This document shows, piece after piece, positions 23,957 to 31,909 of a DNA stretch of 64,000 nt. The notes beneath the pieces are model-generated. The model was not told where the DNA came from. It saw only the letters and a list, made by a program, of their open reading frames with translations, and did not search any database. This stretch comes from 01-FULL-43-15b sp964472675 (GTDB taxonomy: Bacteria > Patescibacteriota > Microgenomatia > UBA8517 > UBA10165): positions 1-64,000 of the forward strand of contig CAYYLO010000005.1 in the NCBI GenBank assembly GCA_964472675.1, in the 5' to 3' direction. Position 1 is the first letter of the stretch, and every line of letters starts with the position of its first letter. Both the position numbers and the translations under genes were made by a program.

Positions 23957-25903
23957 ATGGCTACAAAACCTGGTGGCTTTTTTAGCGTCTTCTCCAATAT
24001 TGTTTCCGACCTACAACAGCGCGTAAACCGGACTTTGTTTCGTTCTCAAAACCCTGCACATGGGGTTCCCCCAACCACAGCTGTTCCGCCAACCACAAGA
24101 ATCCAACAAAGTCCTCCTTGGATATCAGATGACTCGGACAAGCTAGTTTATCAGCAAACTAAAACAGAACTTAAGGAAATTCCCCAGGGAGAAAAGCAAC
24201 GTATCAAATCCCAATCGCCACTTGAGCAGGCGCTTGAAAAAGGCACCCAACTTGAACAATGGCAAGAATTACAAAAACAAACACCGGTTACGCCAGAAAC
24301 GACAGAAAACCCCATAAAAGTTCCGTTTATTCCCATATCCCGCCCAGTAAGGCCTATATCAATACAAACAGAGAAAGTTGCAACACCCGACATAAGCCGG
24401 GAACAATATCTTTTAGCCTTAGTTTCCCGCCCTAAAAGTTGGCAGGACCGTATTGTTGATGGTTTAAAAGATGCTATTCCCTTTCTCCCAAAATCACACA
24501 CCTCAGAAGAGAGACTGGAAGATGCTATCAATCAACTTATTGCCCAAAATCCCGAATTTGCCAACTCCGAGGAAGTTAGGGTTGTTAAAGATTCTAAAAA
24601 AGGAATCCTTGAGGAAGTTGAAACCTTAACCGGACAAGTAAAAGATGTCCGATTTGTGCCCCCAAAAAGCTACGACTATGAACAACCCCGCATAGGCTCC
24701 GGCGATCATGTTTTTAACTTAAATATCAGCCCCTCCTCAAATATTGTTCGCATCGCCCAAGAACCCTTTAATCGGTTTATTTCTCCCAAATTTGCCCCTG
24801 TTTTGAAACAGTTTGCGGGCAGTGCAGCCCAAAACGCCGCTTCCCAATCAGCAATTCTGGGGAGAGGTCTGATTTCGGGAGCAGCTCGCGGATTGAGTTC
24901 TGGATTATTGAGGACAGCCATGGGTGCTGGAAGATTGCTGGCTATCTTTGCTGGAGGCGGACAAGCAGCAGCCATCGGCGGGGGCGCTTTGGCTTTAATA
25001 CTAATTCTGGTTATCGCTTTACCTTTGGTTCTCAATAACACCGGTCCTATTTTTACTCAGCGCGCAGCCTTAAGTAGTGCTGGCGGTACAGGAGACGTAC
25101 TTGCCAAAGGCAACCAATATATTTCAATTGAAATCTCTTCTTCTAAAAATACGCTTAAAAATGAAGAGTTGCCTCAAGATGTAACTTTTACTGTTACAGT
25201 CAAACCAAAAAAGCAGCCATTTCAGGAAGATCCTAATATTTCAGCAACTATAACTGCATCAGGTAAAGATGGCACAAAAACCCTGGTAAGTGAAAGTTGG
25301 TCGGAAGAAACTCACCAAATCAATCTAAAGCTGGAAAACTTGGAAGACGTCAATGTTATCCTGGCCGTTAGTGTTAGTGCTAGAGTCGAAGAACAACCAG
25401 ACAGCCAAACCGCTGCCAACAACGCTTCAATTAGGGTGGGAAACCCACCTGATGATTGCCCCAGTGGTTGGGCAACAACTTATGGAACCATAACCTCCGA
25501 ACCAAATGATTCAGTCGTCTCAACCCACCGAACCGCAGAAGCGATCGATATCGGCAACAGCCCGAAAGGTAGAATTCAGGGCGCGCCAATTTACGCAACC
25601 AGCCGTGGTGTGACCTCGTTTAACTGCTACAGCTCTTTATATGGAAACTGTGTTCGGATAACAACTTCCTGCAACGGTAAAACAGTCGAAATAATATATG
25701 CCCACATGATGAACAGAAGTGTCCAGGACGGCCAAGGTGTTTCTTCAGGAACTCAAATTGGAAGTGTTGGAGCAACAGGTAACGTCTTTGGCAGCGATCC
25801 AAACCATTTGCATTATGAATTCTTAAAAATTAGTGGTTCTGTTACAATTCCAATGGCACCACCATATATACCCTTGCACGGAAAACGCGGAACTACATGG
25901 TAA
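23957..25903 (+). CDS. Membrane-anchored M23 (LytM) peptidase-domain protein
   Basis: A 648-residue protein. Residues 1-270 are cytoplasmic, Pro/Gln-rich and low in hydrophobic residues. Residues 270-365 contain an Ala/Gly-rich region and one long membrane helix (GGALALILILVIALPLVL). Residues 375-490 are beta-rich, and residues 500-640 form an M23 fold: STHRTAEAIDIG gives the first zinc His and Asp, and DPNHLHYEF the HxH motif. M23 enzymes cut peptide cross-bridges of peptidoglycan. With the transglycosylase-like protein it supplies the second wall hydrolase of the apparatus. Confidence 0.88.
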   Translation: MATKPGGFFSVFSNIVSDLQQRVNRTLFRSQNPAHGVPPTTAVPPTTRIQQSPPWISDDSDKLVYQQTKTELKEIPQGEKQRIKSQSPLEQALEKGTQLEQWQELQKQTPVTPETTENPIKVPFIPISRPVRPISIQTEKVATPDISREQYLLALVSRPKSWQDRIVDGLKDAIPFLPKSHTSEERLEDAINQLIAQNPEFANSEEVRVVKDSKKGILEEVETLTGQVKDVRFVPPKSYDYEQPRIGSGDHVFNLNISPSSNIVRIAQEPFNRFISPKFAPVLKQFAGSAAQNAASQSAILGRGLISGAARGLSSGLLRTAMGAGRLLAIFAGGGQAAAIGGGALALILILVIALPLVLNNTGPIFTQRAALSSAGGTGDVLAKGNQYISIEISSSKNTLKNEELPQDVTFTVTVKPKKQPFQEDPNISATITASGKDGTKTLVSESWSEETHQINLKLENLEDVNVILAVSVSARVEEQPDSQTAANNASIRVGNPPDDCPSGWATTYGTITSEPNDSVVSTHRTAEAIDIGNSPKGRIQGAPIYATSRGVTSFNCYSSLYGNCVRITTSCNGKTVEIIYAHMMNRSVQDGQGVSSGTQIGSVGATGNVFGSDPNHLHYEFLKISGSVTIPMAPPYIPLHGKRGTTW

Positions 25904-25928
25904 CAAAGAAGGTGTCATCCCAAAAACT

Positions 25929-26906
25929 ATGTTAAATTTTTTCAAAAACCACTGGCTTCTAATAATGCTGGCTGTAATTGCTACCCTGCTGGCCATAGTC
26001 TGGGTTCAGGGGGAAAGCAACAAAACTGCCAAACAATCTCTCCCCAACCTACCCGCGATTACTTATCCAAACCTGACGGGCCAGAACGTTCCTCCCGCGA
26101 TTACTTTCAATCTCACAGGGGTAGATCTGCCAACCCAGGTTTCTCTTTATCAAATATCTCCCAAGAGTTTAAATTCCACCCAGGCTAAAGCTTTGGCTAG
26201 AAATTTTGGCTTTCCTGAAAATCCGTCTAATATTTCAACCGACAGCGCTTTGGGAGATTATTATCTTTGGCTTTCAGGGTCAAAAAGTTTATCAGTTAGA
26301 CTCTCGCCATTAGATATCAACTTCGTCCAAGACCCAGGCAGTTCCCCACCGCCTTCCGAAGGAGAATTGCCCAATAAACAAACAGCATTCACTTTTGTCC
26401 AAAACCTTCTATCGACCAATGATCTAAACCTGATTGGAACAACTTTGGCCGTTAGTGGTTCCCGCAAAACATCGGAAGATAATATTCTTGAGTTAAAACT
26501 TGACCCAATAATCGGGCAAACAAAAGTTGTCGATAATAACACCACAACCTCCCTGGTCACTTCCTATTTGGGGAAAGACGGCAAAGTTTATTCTCTGCTT
26601 TACAAAGCAGGTTTTACAAATCCCCATAATCCAACCGGCTACCCTTCCAAAACTCTAGAACAAATTAAAGAGTCTTTGGTAAAAGAAGGTAAAATTGTCA
26701 CACTTGGGGCACCAACCACTGAGCCTGCGCTTTATGTCCCTGTTTCAGTCAATATTATAAGGATTGAAAGTGCCTTACTTTTTTACCCTACACAGCCAGA
26801 CGCTTTATACCCAATTTATATTCTTACGGGCACATCCAAAACCAACGAAGGAGACCAGCCAGTCTATATTTATACTCCAGCCATAAACTCAAAGTATGTG
26901 CGTTAA
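25929..26906 (+). CDS. Single-pass membrane protein of unknown function
   Basis: About 325 residues from MLNFFKNHWLLIMLAVIATL, an N-terminal anchor helix; the upstream frame overlaps the peptidase gene and is not used. The extracytoplasmic part (residues 30-325) is mixed alpha/beta with LPTQVSLYQISPKSLNSTQA, ALARNFGFPENP, and a C-terminal SVNIIRIESALLFYPTQPD. No Cys. It follows the M23 gene with a 25-nt gap and ends with a 4-bp convergent overlap with dnaN. I recognise no family; likely the last gene of the apparatus operon. Confidence 0.65.
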   Translation: MLNFFKNHWLLIMLAVIATLLAIVWVQGESNKTAKQSLPNLPAITYPNLTGQNVPPAITFNLTGVDLPTQVSLYQISPKSLNSTQAKALARNFGFPENPSNISTDSALGDYYLWLSGSKSLSVRLSPLDINFVQDPGSSPPPSEGELPNKQTAFTFVQNLLSTNDLNLIGTTLAVSGSRKTSEDNILELKLDPIIGQTKVVDNNTTTSLVTSYLGKDGKVYSLLYKAGFTNPHNPTGYPSKTLEQIKESLVKEGKIVTLGAPTTEPALYVPVSVNIIRIESALLFYPTQPDALYPIYILTGTSKTNEGDQPVYIYTPAINSKYVR

Positions 26907-28003
26907 ACCCTTACGGGCATAATGATGTGTTTATATGTGGGATCTTGTGGATCGCAGAAAACTCCTGGAGAGGTCGGACCTTGTGTCTCTATAAGAACTG
27001 TATCCCCATCTATTGAATTCAAAAAATCTAAAAGATATTTATAGTTAAAAGCTACAGTCGTCTCATCGCCCTCAGTTTTTGCTTCAATTTGTATCTCTTC
27101 TTTACCATACTGGTTGCTTTCAGATGTCAAAACCAACCCGTCTTTGTTGAAGTTTATCCTAACAATACTAGCCGATTCCCGCGCAAAAACTGAGGTAGCT
27201 TTAACAGCCTGAAAAAACTCATCTCTTCCTAATGCTGTTTTGGTCGTCCATGCTTTAGGCATTACCCTGTTGTAGTCCGGATACTCACCATCTATTAAAC
27301 GACTGGTTAATATTGTATTTTCTGATTGAAAAATTATCTGACCTTCTTTTTCTAAAACAGCAACTTTTACATCTTCTGTCTTTGTGCCTAATGTCTTATT
27401 TAATTCTTCAATAACTCTTGCCGGAAGAAGAAATTTAGATCCGGCTGCGTCAAAACTTACTCCATCAAGCTCTTTATATGACATTCTAAAACCGTCTGTG
27501 GCCACAGCAATAACCTTATCACCAACTATCAGGTTAACCCCTGTTAGAATTGGCCTGGTGTCGTCTGTTGCTGCAGAAAATGTAACATTATCAGTTAATG
27601 CCTCCAGTGTTTCTTTTTTTAAAGAAAATGTTGCATTTTCTAAAAAGTCTGGAATATTCGGGAACTCTGTTGCCGGTAATCCGGAAATATTGGCTGAAAA
27701 GTTGTTGCAGGAAATTTTTAACTGATCTTTATCTGTTTCTAATAAAACCTTACCAGCAGGCAAATGGTTTACAAGATCAACTAAAATTTTTGCAGGAACT
27801 GTAATACTTCCTTCTACTTCTACTTTTACACCTGTTGAAATATGGATTCCTGTTTCAAGATTGGTAGCCGACAAAGACAATTTGCCATTTTCGGCTTTTA
27901 GTAAAATATTTGAAAGTACCGGAAGTTGTGCACGCGTTGAAACAAATTTCGAAGCAAATGTGGTATTACTGGACAAGTCTTCCTGTAATATTGAGAGTTT
28001 CAT
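26903..28003 (-). CDS. dnaN: DNA polymerase III beta subunit (sliding clamp)
   Basis: A 366-residue three-domain clamp that holds the replicative polymerase on DNA. Recognisable segments include the N-terminal LPVLSNILLKAENGKLSLSA, DTRPILTGVNLIVGDKVIAVATDGFRM and the C-terminal end KHIIMPVRV, the usual M-P-hydrophobic-R terminus. Length is normal. It lies downstream of dnaA in the conserved dnaA-dnaN order, separated by a 234-bp AT-rich gap, and converges with the gene at 25929-26906 with a 4-bp overlap. Confidence 0.97.
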   Translation of the reverse strand: MKLSILQEDLSSNTTFASKFVSTRAQLPVLSNILLKAENGKLSLSATNLETGIHISTGVKVEVEGSITVPAKILVDLVNHLPAGKVLLETDKDQLKISCNNFSANISGLPATEFPNIPDFLENATFSLKKETLEALTDNVTFSAATDDTRPILTGVNLIVGDKVIAVATDGFRMSYKELDGVSFDAAGSKFLLPARVIEELNKTLGTKTEDVKVAVLEKEGQIIFQSENTILTSRLIDGEYPDYNRVMPKAWTTKTALGRDEFFQAVKATSVFARESASIVRINFNKDGLVLTSESNQYGKEEIQIEAKTEGDETTVAFNYKYLLDFLNSIDGDTVLIETQGPTSPGVFCDPQDPTYKHIIMPVRV

Positions 28004-28237
28004 AGACTATAGTTAAAACAACATACAACATAAGACAAGTAAAGACAAGAAGTTCATCTTCTTAAGATTGTGCGCCCTCTGTTGTTTATTGTATTTTAAT
28101 TAGTTGTAGTAGTAGGTATTGTTGATATGTGTAAAATGAACCTGAATTCTGTTTATAACAGGTATAAGCATTTTGCTGATAAATTGTACACTTGTTACAC
28201 ACAAGGGTGTTGTAAAATTGAATTAATACACAAGTTA
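28004..28237. other. AT-rich dnaA-dnaN intergenic region, possible part of oriC
   Basis: A 234-bp AT-rich gap with no gene. It contains TGTGTAAAAT near 28130, repeated direct and inverted ACAC/GTGT words (for example ACTTGTTACACACAAG around 28190-28205) and a run of T/A alternation. No exact TTATCCACA box is inside it, but one is just beside it at 28311-28319 within dnaA. Origins often lie in this spot in bacteria. Confidence 0.4.
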
Positions 28238-29605
28238 TCAGGAAATGGTTTTTTTAATCCCCAGGATATCCTCATGCAATCCACCTTTTTCTAAAATATT
28301 TTTAGATATCTTATCCACAGCATGCATAACTGTAGTATGATCTCTTCCGCCAACCAACCTGCCTACCTCCTGAAGTGAAAGGCCTAAATCTATACGTAAA
28401 ATATACATTAATATTTGTCTTGGTAAGGCTACTGTTTGAACTCTACTATCACCCAGTAAGCTTCGTTTACCTAATGAATAATAATTTGAAACGGCATTAA
28501 TCACAGATTGTGGGGAAACAGGTTTTTTATACGGTTGTATATCTCCGTTTGATGTTCCTAGGAGTTTATTAACCAGTTCAATGGTTAAAGTCTCGTGTGT
28601 TAAGGTAAAGTGGCTATTGAGTTTGGTTAAAAAACCCTCAATTCTTCTGGGGCTATCAATATTGGCGGCAATAACTTGAGCTATTTCTGTTGGAAGCTCC
28701 AATCCCCTTTCTTGAGATTTAATCAAAGTGATAGCGGCACGCAATTCAAAATCTGGTGGCGCAATATCTACTATTAATCCAGCCTCAAACCTGCTTTTTA
28801 GACGTTCTTCCAGGCGTTCAATCTCATGTGGTGGTCTGTCAGAAGTAAGAATTACCTGTCCACCTTCCCTTTGAAGGGTGTTAAAGGTATGAAAAAACTC
28901 TTCCTGTACGGCTGTTTTTCCAGCAATAAATTGAATATCATCAACCATCAACAGTTTTAGTTTGCGGTATCTGTTTTTAAACGCAGGCGTTGTCTTGTTT
29001 CTTATGGCATCAACTATCTCGTTGGTAAATTCTTCTCCCATACAGTAAAGCATGGGGGTCTCAGAATCTTTTTTTAATAATTCGCAAGCAACAGATAGCA
29101 TTAAATGTGTCTTGCCTACCCCTACTCCTCCATATAAAAACAACGGGTTATATGCATACCCTGGGTTTTTACTTACTGCTTCTGCTGCAGCATGGGCCAT
29201 TTGGTTAGTTCCGGAGACTGCAAAGTTTTCAAAAGTAAAACCCGGCCTTATTCTTACCCTTTTTAAAGCATCGGAAACTAAAGCTGAACTTTGGGGCTGC
29301 AGGTTGGCAAACAATGGCTCCTCCCTCTTATTATCTGTTTTTATCTTTTGGCGTACAATAAAGGTAATATCATTTTTCAAGTTTGTAGTTTGGTTTAAAG
29401 CATCTTGCAAGATGTCGAAATACCTTTTCTCAATTCCATCGGCTATAAACGAGGACGAACAACCAATTTCAATAGCTTGCCGTATGTCTGAAATTTTCTT
29501 TATAGAAACGATAAAAGTTGAAGAAAACCATGTTTGAAAGTTAGCTTGAGAAAGCGATAATTTTAAGGTTGATAAAACATTTTTCCACACTTGATCTTGT
29601 TCCAT
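28238..29605 (-). CDS. dnaA: Chromosomal replication initiator DnaA
   Basis: A 455-residue DnaA from MEQDQVWKNVLSTLKLSLSQ. Domain I has the typical FQTWFSSTF; the AAA+ domain has Walker A GGVGVGKTHLM and Walker B LLMVDDIQFI; domain IV has the DnaA-box-binding GGRDHTTVMHAVDKI. Domain II is short. It melts the origin by ATP-dependent oligomerisation at DnaA boxes. The start 42 nt inside the longest frame is used because it matches DnaA N-termini. Its neighbours are rpmH (divergent) and dnaN (downstream). Confidence 0.97.
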   Translation of the reverse strand: MEQDQVWKNVLSTLKLSLSQANFQTWFSSTFIVSIKKISDIRQAIEIGCSSSFIADGIEKRYFDILQDALNQTTNLKNDITFIVRQKIKTDNKREEPLFANLQPQSSALVSDALKRVRIRPGFTFENFAVSGTNQMAHAAAEAVSKNPGYAYNPLFLYGGVGVGKTHLMLSVACELLKKDSETPMLYCMGEEFTNEIVDAIRNKTTPAFKNRYRKLKLLMVDDIQFIAGKTAVQEEFFHTFNTLQREGGQVILTSDRPPHEIERLEERLKSRFEAGLIVDIAPPDFELRAAITLIKSQERGLELPTEIAQVIAANIDSPRRIEGFLTKLNSHFTLTHETLTIELVNKLLGTSNGDIQPYKKPVSPQSVINAVSNYYSLGKRSLLGDSRVQTVALPRQILMYILRIDLGLSLQEVGRLVGGRDHTTVMHAVDKISKNILEKGGLHEDILGIKKTIS

Positions 29606-29735
29606 GTTTTGTTTCCACATTAAAGAGTTATCCACAATTAGTGTCAACCCCTAAAAAGGACGAAACGCTCCCTGTTGTTTTACACGACATTGTTGTGTAA
29701 AATAATACAACTCGTTTCAAAACAGCTTCATAACG
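29606..29735. other. dnaA-rpmH divergent region with DnaA box, candidate oriC
   Basis: A 130-bp region holding an exact DnaA box TTATCCACA at 29628-29636, a weaker TTTCCACAT at 29612-29620, and an inverted repeat TTTTACAC/GTGTAAAA around 29678-29703. It also must hold the divergent promoters of dnaA and rpmH. The single exact box makes it a modest origin candidate or a DnaA autoregulatory site. Confidence 0.45.
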
Positions 29736-29879
29736 ATGTCTACCAAAAGAACTTATCAACCTAGTAAAACCAGAAGAATAAGGGTTAGTGGGTATAGAGC
29801 CCGTGCAAAGAGTAGATCAGGTAAAAAAGTAATATCAAGAAGGCAAAGGAAAGGTCGCAGAATTATTGCCCATAGCTAA
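29736..29879 (+). CDS. rpmH: Ribosomal protein bL34
   Basis: A 47-residue basic protein beginning MSTKRTYQPSKTRRIRVSGY, the universally recognisable bL34 N-terminus, and continuing RARAKSRSGKKVISRRQRKG. It binds 23S rRNA in the large subunit. It is too short for many ORF searches. Its TAA stop overlaps the ATG of rnpA (TAATG), indicating coupling, and it opens the conserved rpmH-rnpA-yidD-yidC-khpB operon. Confidence 0.97.
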   Translation: MSTKRTYQPSKTRRIRVSGYRARAKSRSGKKVISRRQRKGRRIIAHS

Positions 29880-30211
29880 TGCTCCCCCGTCAACACAGGC
29901 TCACTTCAAAGAAGGATTTTCAAGAAGTTTTTTTAAAAGGTAAGAACATTAGTGGCAGGTTTTTTAATATTGTTATACTACACAGTGATTCGGGCAAAAA
30001 AAGCAAGTTTGGAATAATTGTTTCAAACAAAGTTTCAAAAAGAGCTGTTTTGCGCAATCGAATCAAGAGGGTGGTTAGGTCATTTATACAAGATCACATA
30101 TTAGAATTGGAAAATGGTATAAATATTTTAGTTGTTGCCAGAAATAATTCATCTTTCCAGGAAAACACTGTACTTGCAGAAGACCTTAAAAGTTGTTTCG
30201 ATAGATTGTAA
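29879..30211 (+). CDS. rnpA: Ribonuclease P protein component
   Basis: A 110-residue basic protein with the RNase P signature: KFGIIVSNKVSKRAVLRNRI followed by KRVVRSFIQ, including the RNR motif that binds P RNA and pre-tRNA 5' leaders. The N-terminus LPRQHRLTSKKDFQEVFLKG is typical. It is translationally coupled to rpmH and precedes yidD by 13 nt. The catalytic RNA gene rnpB was not found in the window. Confidence 0.96.
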   Translation: MLPRQHRLTSKKDFQEVFLKGKNISGRFFNIVILHSDSGKKSKFGIIVSNKVSKRAVLRNRIKRVVRSFIQDHILELENGINILVVARNNSSFQENTVLAEDLKSCFDRL

Positions 30212-30224
30212 ATCATTTTTGATA

Positions 30225-30446
30225 ATGTTAAAAAAATTTGTTTGTTTCCTGATCCGGACTTACCAGGTAATACTTGGTGGAAGGAATGGTTTTTTGTCTT
30301 TTGTTGTCGGGGGTGGCTGTCCTCAATCCCCCAGCTGTTCAGAGTATACATACCAGGCAGTTGGGAAGTTTGGAGTTGTTAAAGGGTTAAAGCTGGGGAC
30401 AATGCGTATTATTAAGTGTAGCCGCTCTATTCTGTTATGGAACTGA
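30225..30446 (+). CDS. yidD: Membrane protein insertion efficiency factor YidD
   Basis: A 73-residue protein from MLKKFVCFLIRTYQVILGGR; the longer frame overlaps rnpA and is not used. The YidD core is present as GGGCPQSPSCSEYTYQAVGK, with the paired Cys and the SxYxxxA pattern, followed by GLKLGTMRIIKCSR. YidD is a small membrane-associated helper of YidC. Its last 10 bp overlap the start of yidC. Confidence 0.94.
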   Translation: MLKKFVCFLIRTYQVILGGRNGFLSFVVGGGCPQSPSCSEYTYQAVGKFGVVKGLKLGTMRIIKCSRSILLWN

Positions 30447-31225
30447 TTACTCAACCATTATTAAATCTCTTAATAATTTTCTACCATTTATTATTTAGTA
30501 ATTTGGGTTTGGCTATTATTGGTTTTACTGTTTTTGTTCGGCTTTTGCTTACCCCATTAACTTTGCCGTCAATGAAAATGATGCAAAAAATGAAGGAGTA
30601 CACTCCGGAGTTAAACAAAATTAAAGCTAAATATAAAGATGACAAAAAGAAGTTGTTACAGGCACAAACCGATTTCTATAAAGAAAAAGGTATTAATCCT
30701 GCATCGGGATGTTTACCACAAATAGTAAGTATTGTAATTCTTATTGCGTTATTCAACGGCTTTTCTCAAGTTTTTCAAGGATCCAATATAACTCAACAAT
30801 TAAATAAGGTTCTTTACCCTGTTTTACAAATTAACGGAGAAATTAATCATTTTTTCTTTGGCCGCGATTTAACGCGGCCCGACGTTCTTAATATTAGCGG
30901 TATACCCTTTGCGCTCCCGGGTTTGTTTTTAATTGTGGTGGCGTTGGTTCAGCTACTTTCCTCTAAAATGATGATGCCTAACGTTCAAGCTGCTGAGAAA
31001 GTAGCCAAAAAGACCGAAGAAGGGTTTGATGATATTGCAGCCTCTATGCAATCACAAATGACATATATTTTCCCCCTAGTTACCTTGTTTATTGGCTTAA
31101 ATTTCCCTCTAGGGGTAGTTTTATATTGGGGCACCTTCTCTCTTTTTCAAGCAGTCCAGCAGTATTTTGTGTCCGGTTGGGGAGGTTTGGCCCCTTGGGT
31201 TAATAAGTTTAGGAAAGTTGTCTAG
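30437..31225 (+). CDS. yidC: Membrane protein insertase YidC
   Basis: A 262-residue Oxa1/YidC-type insertase without the large periplasmic domain of Gram-negative versions, as in Gram-positive bacteria. Features are the first helix ending in FTVFVRLLLTPLTLPSMKMM with the groove Arg, the coiled KMKEYTPELNKIKAKYKDDK cytoplasmic hairpin, and helices with LPQIVSIVILIALFNGF and VTLFIGLNFPLGVVLYWGTF. It inserts small membrane proteins, which this genome has in abundance. It lies in the conserved rpmH-rnpA-yidD-yidC order. Confidence 0.95.
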   Translation: MELITQPLLNLLIIFYHLLFSNLGLAIIGFTVFVRLLLTPLTLPSMKMMQKMKEYTPELNKIKAKYKDDKKKLLQAQTDFYKEKGINPASGCLPQIVSIVILIALFNGFSQVFQGSNITQQLNKVLYPVLQINGEINHFFFGRDLTRPDVLNISGIPFALPGLFLIVVALVQLLSSKMMMPNVQAAEKVAKKTEEGFDDIAASMQSQMTYIFPLVTLFIGLNFPLGVVLYWGTFSLFQAVQQYFVSGWGGLAPWVNKFRKVV

Positions 31226-31257
31226 AAAACCTCTCTTTGTCAGATTCAAACAAAACT

Positions 31258-31265
31258 GGTACAAT
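31258..31265 (+). promoter_or_regulatory. -10 promoter of khpB (leaderless)
   Basis: TGGTACAAT with TACAAT at 31260-31265 ends 8 nt before the ATG at 31274, so khpB probably has its own leaderless transcript besides read-through from yidC. Confidence 0.5.
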
Positions 31266-31273
31266 ACCTGAAC

Positions 31274-31735
31274 ATGGTTGCTAAAAAACAGGATTTAATC
31301 AAGGAAATTGTTGAGGAGTTGTTAAGGCTCGCGGGTATTGAGGGGTCAGCTGAAGTTGCTGAAGATAAGGAAAATGGATTTTTTAATGTTCAAATAGAAA
31401 CGGAACAAGCAGGGGTTTTAATTGGACACCGTGGAGAAACCCTTTCCTCTCTTCAAACGGTTGTAAGGCAGATTGCTTTTAACAAACTGGGTGAGAATAC
31501 AAATATACTTATAAATGTTGGAGACTGGAAGACAAAGCGCGAAGAAACTTTGAAAAATATTGCCCAAGTGGCAGTAAATAAAGTTAAAAACACAGGTGTT
31601 GCTCAACATGTTTACGATTTAACACCAGCAGAGCGCAGGTTTGTACATGTATTATTAGAAGATGATGGTGAAGTTGTAACTGAATCAGAAGGTGAAGGAC
31701 GGGAGCGCCATTTAGTTATTAAACCTAACGTATAA
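31274..31735 (+). CDS. khpB: RNA-binding protein KhpB/Jag (KH and R3H domains)
   Basis: A 153-residue protein. The KH domain (residues 50-90) includes AGVLIGHRGETLSSLQTVVR with a GHRG variant of the GxxG loop; the R3H domain (residues 95-150) includes DLTPAERRFVHVLLEDDGEV and ERHLVIKP. The N-terminal Jag domain of longer homologues is absent. KhpB proteins bind RNA and affect cell-wall elongation in Firmicutes. Position after yidC is conserved across bacteria. Confidence 0.92.
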   Translation: MVAKKQDLIKEIVEELLRLAGIEGSAEVAEDKENGFFNVQIETEQAGVLIGHRGETLSSLQTVVRQIAFNKLGENTNILINVGDWKTKREETLKNIAQVAVNKVKNTGVAQHVYDLTPAERRFVHVLLEDDGEVVTESEGEGRERHLVIKPNV

Positions 31736-31890
31736 AAGAAAGCAGAATTTCTCTTCGGCTACGCGTAAAAGAAAGCAGAATTTCTCTTCAACTTCGTATA
31801 AAAGAAATCTGAATTTCTCATCCTGTCAGAGCGTATACACTTCGTATATTGAAAATTAGAATTTTCTCAAACTTCGTATAAATTTCTCCA
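31733..31890. repeat. Tandem imperfect repeats with hairpins after khpB
   Basis: Units of 34-38 bp with the core AAAGAAAGCAGAATTTCTCTTC occur at about 31736 and 31770, with a diverged third unit at 31802. Each can fold (AGAAAT opposite ATTTCT), and CTTCGTATA recurs between them. Within it, 31823-31842 matches 18 of 20 bases of a segment of the valS-embedded element at 39091-39110. Confidence 0.6.
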
Positions 31891-31897
31891 TATTTGT

Positions 31898-31903
31898 TAC
31901 AAT
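31898..31903 (+). promoter_or_regulatory. -10 promoter of the flippase gene (leaderless GTG)
   Basis: TTGTTACAAT places TACAAT 6 nt before the GTG at 31910, predicting a leaderless message that begins with GUG. Confidence 0.5.
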
Positions 31904-31909
31904 AGCTTT

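Noticed and set aside
31733..31890. CRISPR array
   Set aside because: Repeats are imperfect and directly tandem without unique spacers of constant length, and no cas genes are nearby.
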